From Bradyrhizobium sp. AZCC 1693 (GTDB lineage: Bacteria > Pseudomonadota > Alphaproteobacteria > Rhizobiales > Xanthobacteraceae), in the NCBI RefSeq assembly GCF_036924745.1, contig NZ_JAZHSD010000001.1, forward strand, positions 4,464,001 to 4,528,000: a stretch of 64,000 nucleotides of DNA, written 5' to 3'. The notes below the pieces were generated by a model, which worked only from the letters and a program-made list of their open reading frames with translations, had not been told where the DNA came from and did not search any database. The position numbers were made by a program, and so were the translations under genes. Below, piece after piece: positions 34,733-41,768 of this stretch. Positions within the stretch are counted from its first letter, which is position 1. Each line of letters starts with the position of its first letter.

Positions 34733-35043
34733 GGAACATGACGCTCAAATGCGCATTGGTTCTGGCGCTGGCAGGAGGCGCGACGAGCGCGCTCGCCGCA
34801 GGCTCCGAGGACGAATTCAAGGCGGCCTACGCCGCGGCTGACGCCGCCAACAAGGAGGCCGGCAAGCTGCGCAACCAGTGGACCACCACCGCGTCGACGC
34901 TGGCGGCAGCGAAAAAGGCCGCCGATGCCGGCGATTTCGACAAGGCCACCGCATCGGCCAAGGAGGCCGAGGCCCTGGCCAAGGCTTCGATCTTCCAGGC
35001 CACCAGCGAGAAGACCCGCTGGAGGGATATGGAAATTCGCTAG
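34729..35043 (+). CDS. soxK: SoxK-like SoxAX-binding small periplasmic protein
   Basis: 104 residues: signal peptide (LKCALVLALAGGATSALA) and an Ala-rich helical mature part (FKAAYAAADAANKEAGKLRN, then LAAAKKAADAGDFDKATASA), likely a helical hairpin. Size, position directly after soxA with ATGA overlap, and composition fit the SoxXA-binding protein SoxK described in Starkeya; the similarity is by memory only. The TAG stop is followed immediately by the repeat at 35043. Confidence 0.65.
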   Translation: MRNMTLKCALVLALAGGATSALAAGSEDEFKAAYAAADAANKEAGKLRNQWTTTASTLAAAKKAADAGDFDKATASAKEAEALAKASIFQATSEKTRWRDMEIR

Positions 35044-35091
35044 AGCATGATCCGGAAAAGTGGAAACCGGTTTTCCGCCAAGATCATGCTC
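35043..35091. repeat. Palindromic GAGCATGATC repeat inside the sox operon
   Basis: GAGCATGATC at 35043-35052 pairs with GATCATGCTC at 35082-35091, with inner GGAAAA against TTTTCC. It begins at the last base of the soxK stop codon and separates soxK from soxB by 87 bp. This rhizobial repeat type is very frequent; here it could attenuate or stabilise part of the sox transcript. Confidence 0.8.
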
Positions 35092-35130
35092 AAAGAATAG
35101 ACGAGATCTTTACGACGCGCGGAGACCCGC

Positions 35131-36885
35131 ATGACCATCCGCCGCCGCGATTTCCTGACGCTAGCGGGCGCCGCCACCCTGTCCGGCAGCCTGCCGCGGC
35201 TCAGCGCGCAGGCCGCCGATAACAATGCAGGCGTTTACGACCTCGAGCGCTTCGGCAACGCGCGCATCCTGCACATCACCGATACCCATGCGCAGCTTCG
35301 GCCGGTGTTCTTCCGTGAGCCGAGCGTCAATCTCGGCGTAGGCTCGATGCGGGGCAATCCGCCGCATCTGGTCGGACGCGCCTTCCTCGACCGCTTTGGC
35401 ATCCGGCCCGACAGCGCTGACGCCTACGCCTTCACCTGCGTTGAATTCGAAAAAGCCGCCGGGAGATTCGGCAAGCTCGGCGGGTTTGCGCATCTGAAGA
35501 CGCTGGTCGATCGGATGCGCAGTGAAGCCGGCGCCGGGCGCGCGCTGCTGCTCGACGGCGGCGATCTCTGGCAGGGCACCGGGCTCGCCAACACGCTGCA
35601 GGGCGCCGACATGGTCGACGCCGCCAACCTGCTCGGCATCGAGGCGATGACCGGCCACTGGGAATTCACCTATGGCGAAAAGGCGTTGCGCGCCAACCTC
35701 GAACGCTTCAAGGGCGAATTCCTGGCGCAGAACGTCTTTCTCACCGAGGAAGCCGCCTTCAACGACGCCAAGGCGTTCGATCCGGCGTCGGGGCGCGTGT
35801 TCAAGCCGTCCATCATCAAGGAGATCGGCGGGCACCGCATCGCCGTGATCGGGCAGGCGTTCCCCTACGTGCCGATCGCGCACCCGAAGCGTTTTACGCC
35901 GGACTGGAAATTCGGTATCCGCGACGAAGAGCTGCAAAAGCTCGTCGACGGACACCGCAATAGCGATAAGGTCGATGCCGTCATCCTGCTCTCGCATAAC
36001 GGCATGGACGTCGACCTCAAGCTCGCCAGCCGCGTCACCGGCATCGACGTCATTCTCGGCGGCCATACCCATGACGCCGTGCCGCAGCCGGTCGCGGTCA
36101 CCAACGCTGGCGGCGTCACGCTGGTCACCAATGCCGGCTCGAACGGCAAGTTTCTGGCGGTGCTCGATCTCGATATCGGCAAGGGCAAGGTCGCCAATGT
36201 GCGTTACCGGCTGCTGCCGGTGTTTTCGGAATTGCTGAAGCCGGATCCGGCGATGCAGGCGTTGATCGACAAGGTACGCGCGCCGCATGCGGCGGCGCTG
36301 GATGAAAAGATCGCCGCCGCCGACCGCCTGCTCTATCGCCGCGGCAATTTCAGCGGCACGATGGATCAACTGATCTGCGACGCACTGCGCGGCGAGTTGA
36401 ATGCCGAGATCGCGCTGTCGCCGGGCTTTCGCTGGGGCACCACGGCGCTCGCAGGCCAGCCGCTGACGATGGAGGACGTGATGGCGCAGACCGCCGTCAC
36501 CTATCCCGAGACCTACGTCCAGACCATGACCGGCGGCCAGATCAAGGACGTGCTGGAAGACATCTGCGACAATCTCTTCAACGCCGATCCCTATTACCAG
36601 CAGGGCGGCGACATGGTCCGCGTCGGCGGCCTCGCCTATACCTGCACGCCGGACGAATCGGTGGGAAAACGGATTTCCGACCTCAAGCTCGACAACGGCC
36701 ACGCCCTGCAAGCCGGCAAGCGCTACAAGGTGGCGGGCTGGGCTTCCGTTAACGAGCAGACCGGCGGGCCGATCTGGGATGTGGTTGCCAAACATCTGCG
36801 GTCAGGCAAGCCGCCCAACCGGGCGCCGCCGGGCGTGACGCTAAAAGGCGTCGAGGACAATCCGGGCATTGCGGGACAGGGATGA
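35131..36885 (+). CDS. soxB: SoxB, thiosulfohydrolase
   Basis: 584 residues with Tat signal (MTIRRRDFLTLAGAATLSGS). Dimanganese metallophosphatase-type core: ARILHITDTHAQLRPVFFRE (metal Asp and His), LLDGGDLWQGTG, MTGHWEFTYGEKAL and VILLSHNGMDVDLKLA, GGHTHDAVPQP. The C-terminal domain has the substrate-binding GNFSGTMDQLICDAL. It hydrolyses the terminal sulfone of SoxY-thiosulfonate to sulfate. GGAG precedes the ATG. Length is normal. Confidence 0.96.
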   Translation: MTIRRRDFLTLAGAATLSGSLPRLSAQAADNNAGVYDLERFGNARILHITDTHAQLRPVFFREPSVNLGVGSMRGNPPHLVGRAFLDRFGIRPDSADAYAFTCVEFEKAAGRFGKLGGFAHLKTLVDRMRSEAGAGRALLLDGGDLWQGTGLANTLQGADMVDAANLLGIEAMTGHWEFTYGEKALRANLERFKGEFLAQNVFLTEEAAFNDAKAFDPASGRVFKPSIIKEIGGHRIAVIGQAFPYVPIAHPKRFTPDWKFGIRDEELQKLVDGHRNSDKVDAVILLSHNGMDVDLKLASRVTGIDVILGGHTHDAVPQPVAVTNAGGVTLVTNAGSNGKFLAVLDLDIGKGKVANVRYRLLPVFSELLKPDPAMQALIDKVRAPHAAALDEKIAAADRLLYRRGNFSGTMDQLICDALRGELNAEIALSPGFRWGTTALAGQPLTMEDVMAQTAVTYPETYVQTMTGGQIKDVLEDICDNLFNADPYYQQGGDMVRVGGLAYTCTPDESVGKRISDLKLDNGHALQAGKRYKVAGWASVNEQTGGPIWDVVAKHLRSGKPPNRAPPGVTLKGVEDNPGIAGQG

Positions 36886-37343
36886 GCGGTTTTTCGACCA
36901 TCATTCGTACCATGACCGCAGCGGCGTTGATCGCAGCCGCGGCGCCTGCCACCCGCGCCCAGCAGGCGCCGCTGCAGGACAAGCCGTTTGCCGAGCACAA
37001 GATCGTTCTGCAGCTCTCCGATAACGACCCGCGGAAACAGGGCCTCGTGCTCAGCGTCACCAGCAATCTGATGAAGCATTACGATCCCGACAAGGTTGCG
37101 ATCGAGATCGTGACGTTCGGTCCCGGCATCGATCTGCTGCGCCCGGAAAATCCCAACCGCAAGATGGTCGAGAGCCTTGTGGCGCAGGGCGCGCGTTTCG
37201 ATATCTGTCTCAACACCGTCGACACGCTCGAACGCGAGGTCGGCAAGCGGCCGGAGTTCATCGCGGCCGCGACGCCGGTGCAGGTCGGCGTCGCGCAGAT
37301 TCTGTTTTTGACCGAGAACGGCTATACGCTGGTGCGGCCGTGA
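36882..37343 (+). CDS. DsrE-like periplasmic protein in sox operon
   Basis: 153 residues, ATG overlapping the soxB stop. Signal peptide (TMTAAALIAAAAPATRAQ) and a DsrE/DsrF-like domain: HKIVLQLSDNDPRKQGLVLSVTSNL, VAIEIVTFGPGIDLLRPENP and ARFDICLNTVDTLE, where the Cys is the likely sulfur-carrying residue. The end reads ILFLTENGYTLVRP. Such proteins accompany sox operons and may shuttle sulfane sulfur; role here is inferred. Confidence 0.8.
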   Translation: MSGFSTIIRTMTAAALIAAAAPATRAQQAPLQDKPFAEHKIVLQLSDNDPRKQGLVLSVTSNLMKHYDPDKVAIEIVTFGPGIDLLRPENPNRKMVESLVAQGARFDICLNTVDTLEREVGKRPEFIAAATPVQVGVAQILFLTENGYTLVRP

Positions 37344-37426
37344 TGCCCGATGCCACCATCGTACCGTCAGGCGTGGTACAATTGATGGAACTGCAGGAGC
37401 AGGGCTGGAGCTACGTCCGGCCGTAA
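37343..37426 (+). pseudogene. Remnant of a DsrE-domain C-terminus (27 codons)
   Basis: An in-frame ATG shares the last base of the DsrE-like stop codon and opens a 27-codon frame, MPDATIVPSGVVQLMELQEQ then GWSYVRP. This is the typical C-terminal tail of DsrE-family proteins (VPSGVV, GWSYVRP) and parallels the GYTLVRP ending of the gene before it. It is most simply a leftover from deletion between two tandem DsrE genes, or an alternative tail separated by a stop codon. It might still be translated by coupling. Confidence 0.55.
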
Positions 37427-37465
37427 TGTGATAGACTTTAGAAGCAACATCCGGCGGCAGCGGCC

Positions 37466-38506
37466 ATGATTTTTCGTCAGCTCTTCGACAGCGTTTCGGG
37501 CACCTACAGTTACCTGCTGGCGAGCCGCGCCGGTGGCGAGGCGTTGATCCTCGACCCCGTGCTGGAAAAGGCCGACCGCTACTGCCAGCTCCTGCGCGAA
37601 CTGGATTTGCGGCTGGTGAAGGCGGTCGACACCCATCTGCATGCCGACCACGTCACGGGCCTCGGCGAACTGCGCGACCGCACCCAGTGCATCACCATCA
37701 TGGGCGAGCAGAGCAAGGCCGACGTGGTGTCGATGCGGGTATCCGACGGCGACAAGGTGATGATCGAGGGGCTGAGCCTCGATGTCATGTACACGCCCGG
37801 CCACACCGACGATTCCTACAGCTATTTGATGGGCGACCGCGTCTTCACCGGCGATACGCTGTTGATCCGCGGCACCGGCCGCACTGACTTTCAGAACGGC
37901 TCTTCGCGCGCGCAATATGAATCGATCTTCAACCGGCTGCTGAAACTGCCTGACGAAACCATGGTATTCCCCGCCCACGACTACAAGGGCGACACGGTCT
38001 CCACCATCGGCGAGGAGCGGCGTTACAATCCGCGGCTGCAGGTGCGCTCGGTCGACGAATATATCGAGCTGATGGCCAATCTGAAGCTGCCGAACCCGAA
38101 GATGATGGACGTCGCCGTGCCCGCCAACATGCATGTCGGCCTGCACCAGGAGGAGCTTGCCAAGCAGGGGCTCGCGCTCTCCGCCCGCGACGCGATCAAC
38201 AGTCTGGGCCGGCCCGATATCCTGCTGGTCGATTTGCGCGAAACCAGCGAACGCGCCAAGCACGGCACGATCTCCGGCGCGCTGCATGCGCCCTACCCCG
38301 GCATCGCCGAGAGCCTCAAGCCCGGCGGCATGCTGCGCGAAGTCGCCGCCGCCACCGGCCGCCGCGTGGTGTTCTTCTGCGCCTTCGGCGAACGCTCGGC
38401 GATGGCGGTGGCCGCGGCGAAGAACGCGGGGCTGGCCAACACCGCGCATATCGAAGGCGGTATCGATGCGTGGAAGAAGGTGGGTGGACCGGTGGTGATC
38501 GAGTAA
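37466..38506 (+). CDS. Persulfide dioxygenase-rhodanese fusion (ETHE1/Blh-like)
   Basis: 346 residues. Residues 1-245 form a metallo-beta-lactamase fold of the ETHE1 type: THLHADHVTGL, YTPGHTDDSYSY, FTGDTLLIRGTGRTDF and VFPAHDYKG. These bind one iron and oxidise glutathione persulfide to sulfite. Residues 250-346 are a rhodanese domain (ILLVDLRETSERAKHGTISG) with active Cys loop CAFGERSA. Such fusions recycle thiosulfate and persulfide; in BigR-controlled systems the Blh protein is a known target. No signal peptide, so it acts in the cytosol and complements the periplasmic Sox proteins. Confidence 0.92.
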   Translation: MIFRQLFDSVSGTYSYLLASRAGGEALILDPVLEKADRYCQLLRELDLRLVKAVDTHLHADHVTGLGELRDRTQCITIMGEQSKADVVSMRVSDGDKVMIEGLSLDVMYTPGHTDDSYSYLMGDRVFTGDTLLIRGTGRTDFQNGSSRAQYESIFNRLLKLPDETMVFPAHDYKGDTVSTIGEERRYNPRLQVRSVDEYIELMANLKLPNPKMMDVAVPANMHVGLHQEELAKQGLALSARDAINSLGRPDILLVDLRETSERAKHGTISGALHAPYPGIAESLKPGGMLREVAAATGRRVVFFCAFGERSAMAVAAAKNAGLANTAHIEGGIDAWKKVGGPVVIE

Positions 38507-38511
38507 TTTTT

Positions 38512-38633
38512 GTCGTCCCTGCGAACGCAGGGACCCATACGCCGCGGCCCCTGTGATTCAAGGCAGTGGTCGACGCCTTCTCCAGATTACAACGTCCTGT
38601 GGTTATGGGTCCCTGCGTTCGCAGGGACGACGA
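38512..38633. repeat. Palindromic repeat unit, copy 2
   Basis: Left arm GTCGTCCCTGCGAACGCAGG then GACCCATACGCCGCGGCC; right arm at 38599-38633 starts GTGGTTATGGGTCCCTGCG and ends CAGGGACGACGA. It is the intact form of the unit and lies between the convergent persulfide dioxygenase and BtuF-like genes. Confidence 0.88.
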
Positions 38634-38652
38634 GATAGTTTTGCCGGGGACA

Positions 38653-39489
38653 TCACCGCCCCACCCGCTTCACCTCCGCCGTCAGCGCGTCGAGCGCATC
38701 CGCCAGCAGCACGCCACCGCACTCGGTCATGCGCTCCGGAATCACGATGCGCTTTTCCGGCGGGTAGAAGCGCTCCAGCGCCGGATGCAGCAGGAACGCC
38801 TGGCCGTCGTCTCTCGCTGTGTCGCCGGCCTGCGAAACCACGATGAAGTCGGGCCGCAAGTTCACGATCGCCTCCAGCGAGGCAAATCCGCCGAAGGCAA
38901 AGCCGAGATCGCCGGCCGCGCTGCGCAGCCCGGTTTCGCCGAGCAATGATCCGACAAAGCTGTCGCTACCGGCGACCCAGCCGCGCCGCGACAATGGCAG
39001 CACGCGATAATGCCGCTCTGAGACCGCGTGGCGGGCGCGCGTCAGCGCCGCATCGAGCCGCGCGATTTCCGCCGCCGCACGATCGGGGTGTCCGGTGATG
39101 TCGCCGGCCTCGCGGATCTGCTGCCGCGCCTCGTCGAGGGTTCGCGGCACGGCGAGTTCGGCGAGGCGAAGCCCCTTGGCCTTCAACAGCTCCCGCGTCG
39201 AACGCTTGTCGAACGCGCTGGCGACGACGATGTCGGGTCGGATGAGCAGCACGTCCTCGGCTCCCCCGGACAACACCGGATAGCGGCTGATGTCGCCGGC
39301 CTGCGATTGCCAGCCGTCCCGCGAAAACCGGCTCAATCCCAGGATCTGTTCGGGGTCGGCCAGCGTCAGCAGCAATTGATCGGTGCAGACATTCATCGAC
39401 ACCAGCCGCGGCAGACTGGCTGCGAGCGCGGCGCTGCCCGGCATCGCAAGCACCATCATCGTGACCAGAAGTTTCAGCCGCCGTCGCAT
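38653..39489 (-). CDS. btuF: Cobalamin-type ABC substrate-binding protein, BtuF-like
   Basis: About 278 residues from the ATG at 39489, which overlaps the ATPase stop codon (TGATG). Sec signal peptide (RRRLKLLVTMMVLAMPGSAA). Class III binding-protein fold: LPRLVSMNVCTDQLLLTLAD, DIVVASAFDKRSTRELLKAKG and SLEAIVNLRPDFIVVSQAGD. Family 8 also includes siderophore receptors, but the B12 riboswitch and TonB receptor across the divergent junction favour cobalamin. Third gene of the btuCDF-type operon. Confidence 0.82.
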   Translation of the reverse strand: MRRRLKLLVTMMVLAMPGSAALAASLPRLVSMNVCTDQLLLTLADPEQILGLSRFSRDGWQSQAGDISRYPVLSGGAEDVLLIRPDIVVASAFDKRSTRELLKAKGLRLAELAVPRTLDEARQQIREAGDITGHPDRAAAEIARLDAALTRARHAVSERHYRVLPLSRRGWVAGSDSFVGSLLGETGLRSAAGDLGFAFGGFASLEAIVNLRPDFIVVSQAGDTARDDGQAFLLHPALERFYPPEKRIVIPERMTECGGVLLADALDALTAEVKRVGR

Positions 39490-40271
39490 CAGATATCCGC
39501 CCAAGGCACGATGACAGCCTCGCGCTGGAATTCCGCGCGATAGGCCGAGATCCGGAACACATCAGCCATCACCTGCTCGGACAGCGCCGCGGCCGGCGCG
39601 CCCTGCGCGACCAGGCGGCCTTCGCACAGCACCAGCACATGGTCGGCAAACCGCGCCGCGAGGCCCAGATCATGCGTCACGACGATGACGAGCACGCCCT
39701 TGTCGGCGGTCGCGCGTAAATTCTTCATGACGTCGATCTGGTGGCGCGGGTCGAGCGAGGCGGTCGGCTCGTCGGCCAGGATGACCGGCGCCTCCACCGC
39801 CAGCGCTCGCGCCAGCGCGACGCGGCTGCGCTCGCCGCCGGACAGTTCGGTGACGCGACGGTCGCTGAACTCCATCACATCGACCGCCTGCATCGCGCGC
39901 AGCACCGCCTCCGCGTCCTTGGGCGACAGGCGCGCCGGATCGGTGGCGCCATGCGGATAGCGGCCGAGCGCCACGATATCTCGCGCCGGCAGCGGCCAGT
40001 GCACCACGTGCCCTTGCGGCAAGTAGCCGAAGCGTTTTGCGCGCTCGCGCAGCGGCAGCGAAGCCAGCGTATGGCCGCCGATTTCGATCTCGCCTTCGGA
40101 CGGGATCAATCCCGCCATCGCGCGCAACAGCGTGGTCTTGCCGGCGCCGTTCGGCCCGACCAACGCCACCAGATGGCCGGCCGACAGCGCGAGCGAAACG
40201 TCTTTCAACACGATCCGGCCGGCGAGGCGCACGCCGAGTCCCCTTGCGGTCAGGAGTGCTGCTTCACTCAT
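39489..40271 (-). CDS. btuD: ABC transporter ATP-binding protein, BtuD/FecE-like
   Basis: 260-residue ATPase. Walker A GPNGAGKTTLL, Q-loop YLPQGH, signature ELSGGERSRVALARAL, Walker B VILADEP and switch His in VVTHDLGL. It is of the FecE/BtuD type pairing with FecCD permeases. It overlaps the permease gene by 4 bp and the BtuF-like gene by one base, so all three are translationally coupled. Confidence 0.9.
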   Translation of the reverse strand: MSEAALLTARGLGVRLAGRIVLKDVSLALSAGHLVALVGPNGAGKTTLLRAMAGLIPSEGEIEIGGHTLASLPLRERAKRFGYLPQGHVVHWPLPARDIVALGRYPHGATDPARLSPKDAEAVLRAMQAVDVMEFSDRRVTELSGGERSRVALARALAVEAPVILADEPTASLDPRHQIDVMKNLRATADKGVLVIVVTHDLGLAARFADHVLVLCEGRLVAQGAPAAALSEQVMADVFRISAYRAEFQREAVIVPWADI

Positions 40272-41311
40272 GCGACACCTCCGCCGAGTGCGCGACGCTC
40301 GCGCATGATCAGATAGAGGAAGAACGGCACGCCGATGATCGAGGTCAGCACGCCGACCTTGATATCCGATGTCGAGGGGATGATGCGCACCGCAATATCG
40401 GCCGCCAGCAGCAGTGCCGAGCCGGCGAGCGCGCTCGGCACCAAAAGCCGCCCCGGGTCATGCCCGATCAGCGGCCGCATCAGATGTGGCGCAACCAGCC
40501 CGATGAAACCGATGGTGCCGGTGACGGCGACCGCGCCGCCGACCCCGAGTGCGACGCCCGAAATCACGAAAAGGCGCAGGCGGCCGACATCGACGCCAAG
40601 GCTTTGCGCGGTCTCCTCGCCCAGGCTCAGCGCGCGAAAGGCATGACGCTGGCTGAACAGGATGATCGCGCCGGCAATGATGAACGGCAGCGCCAGCATC
40701 ACGTGCTGAAAGCTGCGGTCCTCCAGCGAGCCGAGCAGCCAGAACGCGATTTCCAGCACCAGAAAGGGATTGGTGGCAAGGTTCATCACCAGCGCGGTCG
40801 CGGCGCCTGCAAAGCTCGAAATCGCCAGTCCCGACAGGATGAGAATCAGTAGCCCCGCGTTGCGGCCGGCAATCGAAAGCAGCACGAACACTGAGCAGAA
40901 GGCCGCACAGATCGCCGCCACCGGCAGCGCGTAGGAGCGGACATCGGCCAGCCCCAGCGCGATCACCAGCACCGCGCCGAAGGCGGCCGATTGCGGCGCG
41001 CCGAACAGGTCGGGCGAGGCCAGCGGATTGCGCAGCATGCCCTGCAGCGACGCACCCGACAGGCCGAGGATGGCCCCGATCGCCAACGCCAGCAGCGTCC
41101 GCGGCAGACGGATTTCCCGCACGATCACCTGCGACACCTCGCTGCCCCCGCCGAGCAAAGCTTCCGCCACCGCAAGCGGCGACAGCCGCACCGGACCAAT
41201 ACCCAGCGAGATCAGCATCAGCAGAACAACGAGGACAGAAAGCGCCGCCACAGCGCCGATCCGCCGGCGCGCGGCATCCTCGTTGGTCACGGCAACAGTC
41301 TCAACACTCAT
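40268..41311 (-). CDS. btuC: ABC transporter permease, BtuC/FecCD-like
   Basis: 347 residues, about ten membrane helices, FecCD family. Characteristic stretches: VIVREIRLPRTLLALAIGAILGLSGA, MLRNPLASPDLFGA, GTIGFIGLVAPHLMRPLIGHD and a C-terminal IGVPFFLYLIM. First gene of the minus-strand operon. The intergenic space to the riboswitch (about 160 bp) shows no second riboswitch on this strand. Confidence 0.9.
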   Translation of the reverse strand: MSVETVAVTNEDAARRRIGAVAALSVLVVLLMLISLGIGPVRLSPLAVAEALLGGGSEVSQVIVREIRLPRTLLALAIGAILGLSGASLQGMLRNPLASPDLFGAPQSAAFGAVLVIALGLADVRSYALPVAAICAAFCSVFVLLSIAGRNAGLLILILSGLAISSFAGAATALVMNLATNPFLVLEIAFWLLGSLEDRSFQHVMLALPFIIAGAIILFSQRHAFRALSLGEETAQSLGVDVGRLRLFVISGVALGVGGAVAVTGTIGFIGLVAPHLMRPLIGHDPGRLLVPSALAGSALLLAADIAVRIIPSTSDIKVGVLTSIIGVPFFLYLIMRERRALGGGVA

Positions 41312-41470
41312 CGATCGTCCTAAAGCAGTTTTACCCGCCCCGGTACAGGAGCTCAGGCAAGGAGCAGGCAGGCGTGCTCATGCGGCAAAAATAGCGCACT
41401 CGTCCAGTGAGGACCGCGCGCGCCCGTGGCGGGATTGACTCAGACTTTAACAAACTTCTACCATAGTTCC

Positions 41471-41642
41471 CGACGGTTCCCGTTTTGGGGATCAAAAGGG
41501 AATGCGGTGCGGGGAAGTCCCCCAATTCCGCGGCTGCCCCCGCAACTGTAAGCGGCGAATCCTTCGTCATAGGCCACTGGGAATCTCGGTCCTGGGAAGG
41601 CGACGAAGGGTAGCGACCCGCGAGCCAGGAGACCTGCCGTCA
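41471..41642 (+). ncRNA. Cobalamin (AdoCbl) riboswitch
   Basis: Contains the B12-box AGCCAGGAGACCTGCC at 41623-41638 and the conserved core GGTGCGGGG ... CCCCGCAACTGTAAGCGG with GGGAAGGCGACGAAGGG between. GACGG (41472-41476) and CCGTC (41637-41641) close the outer stem P1. It lies about 125 bp before the TonB-receptor start on the same strand, so adenosylcobalamin would repress the receptor gene, by occluding the ribosome-binding site or by termination. Confidence 0.93.
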
Positions 41643-41768
41643 GCCGTGGTCACACGCGAAGATGTCGGTCGGGGAGTACAGGCATTAGCTTCACCTGAGC
41701 TGCTCAAAGCACATGGTGAGACTTGGTTCGCTGTGACGTGCCACTGACGTCATCCCGAGGTCTGAACC

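Noticed and set aside
35161..36795. 544-codon minus-strand frame opposite soxB
   Set aside because: Antisense shadow; soxB on the plus strand is complete and in operon context.
41312..41470. A second cobalamin riboswitch on the minus strand before btuC
   Set aside because: No B12 box or conserved core could be found on that strand.
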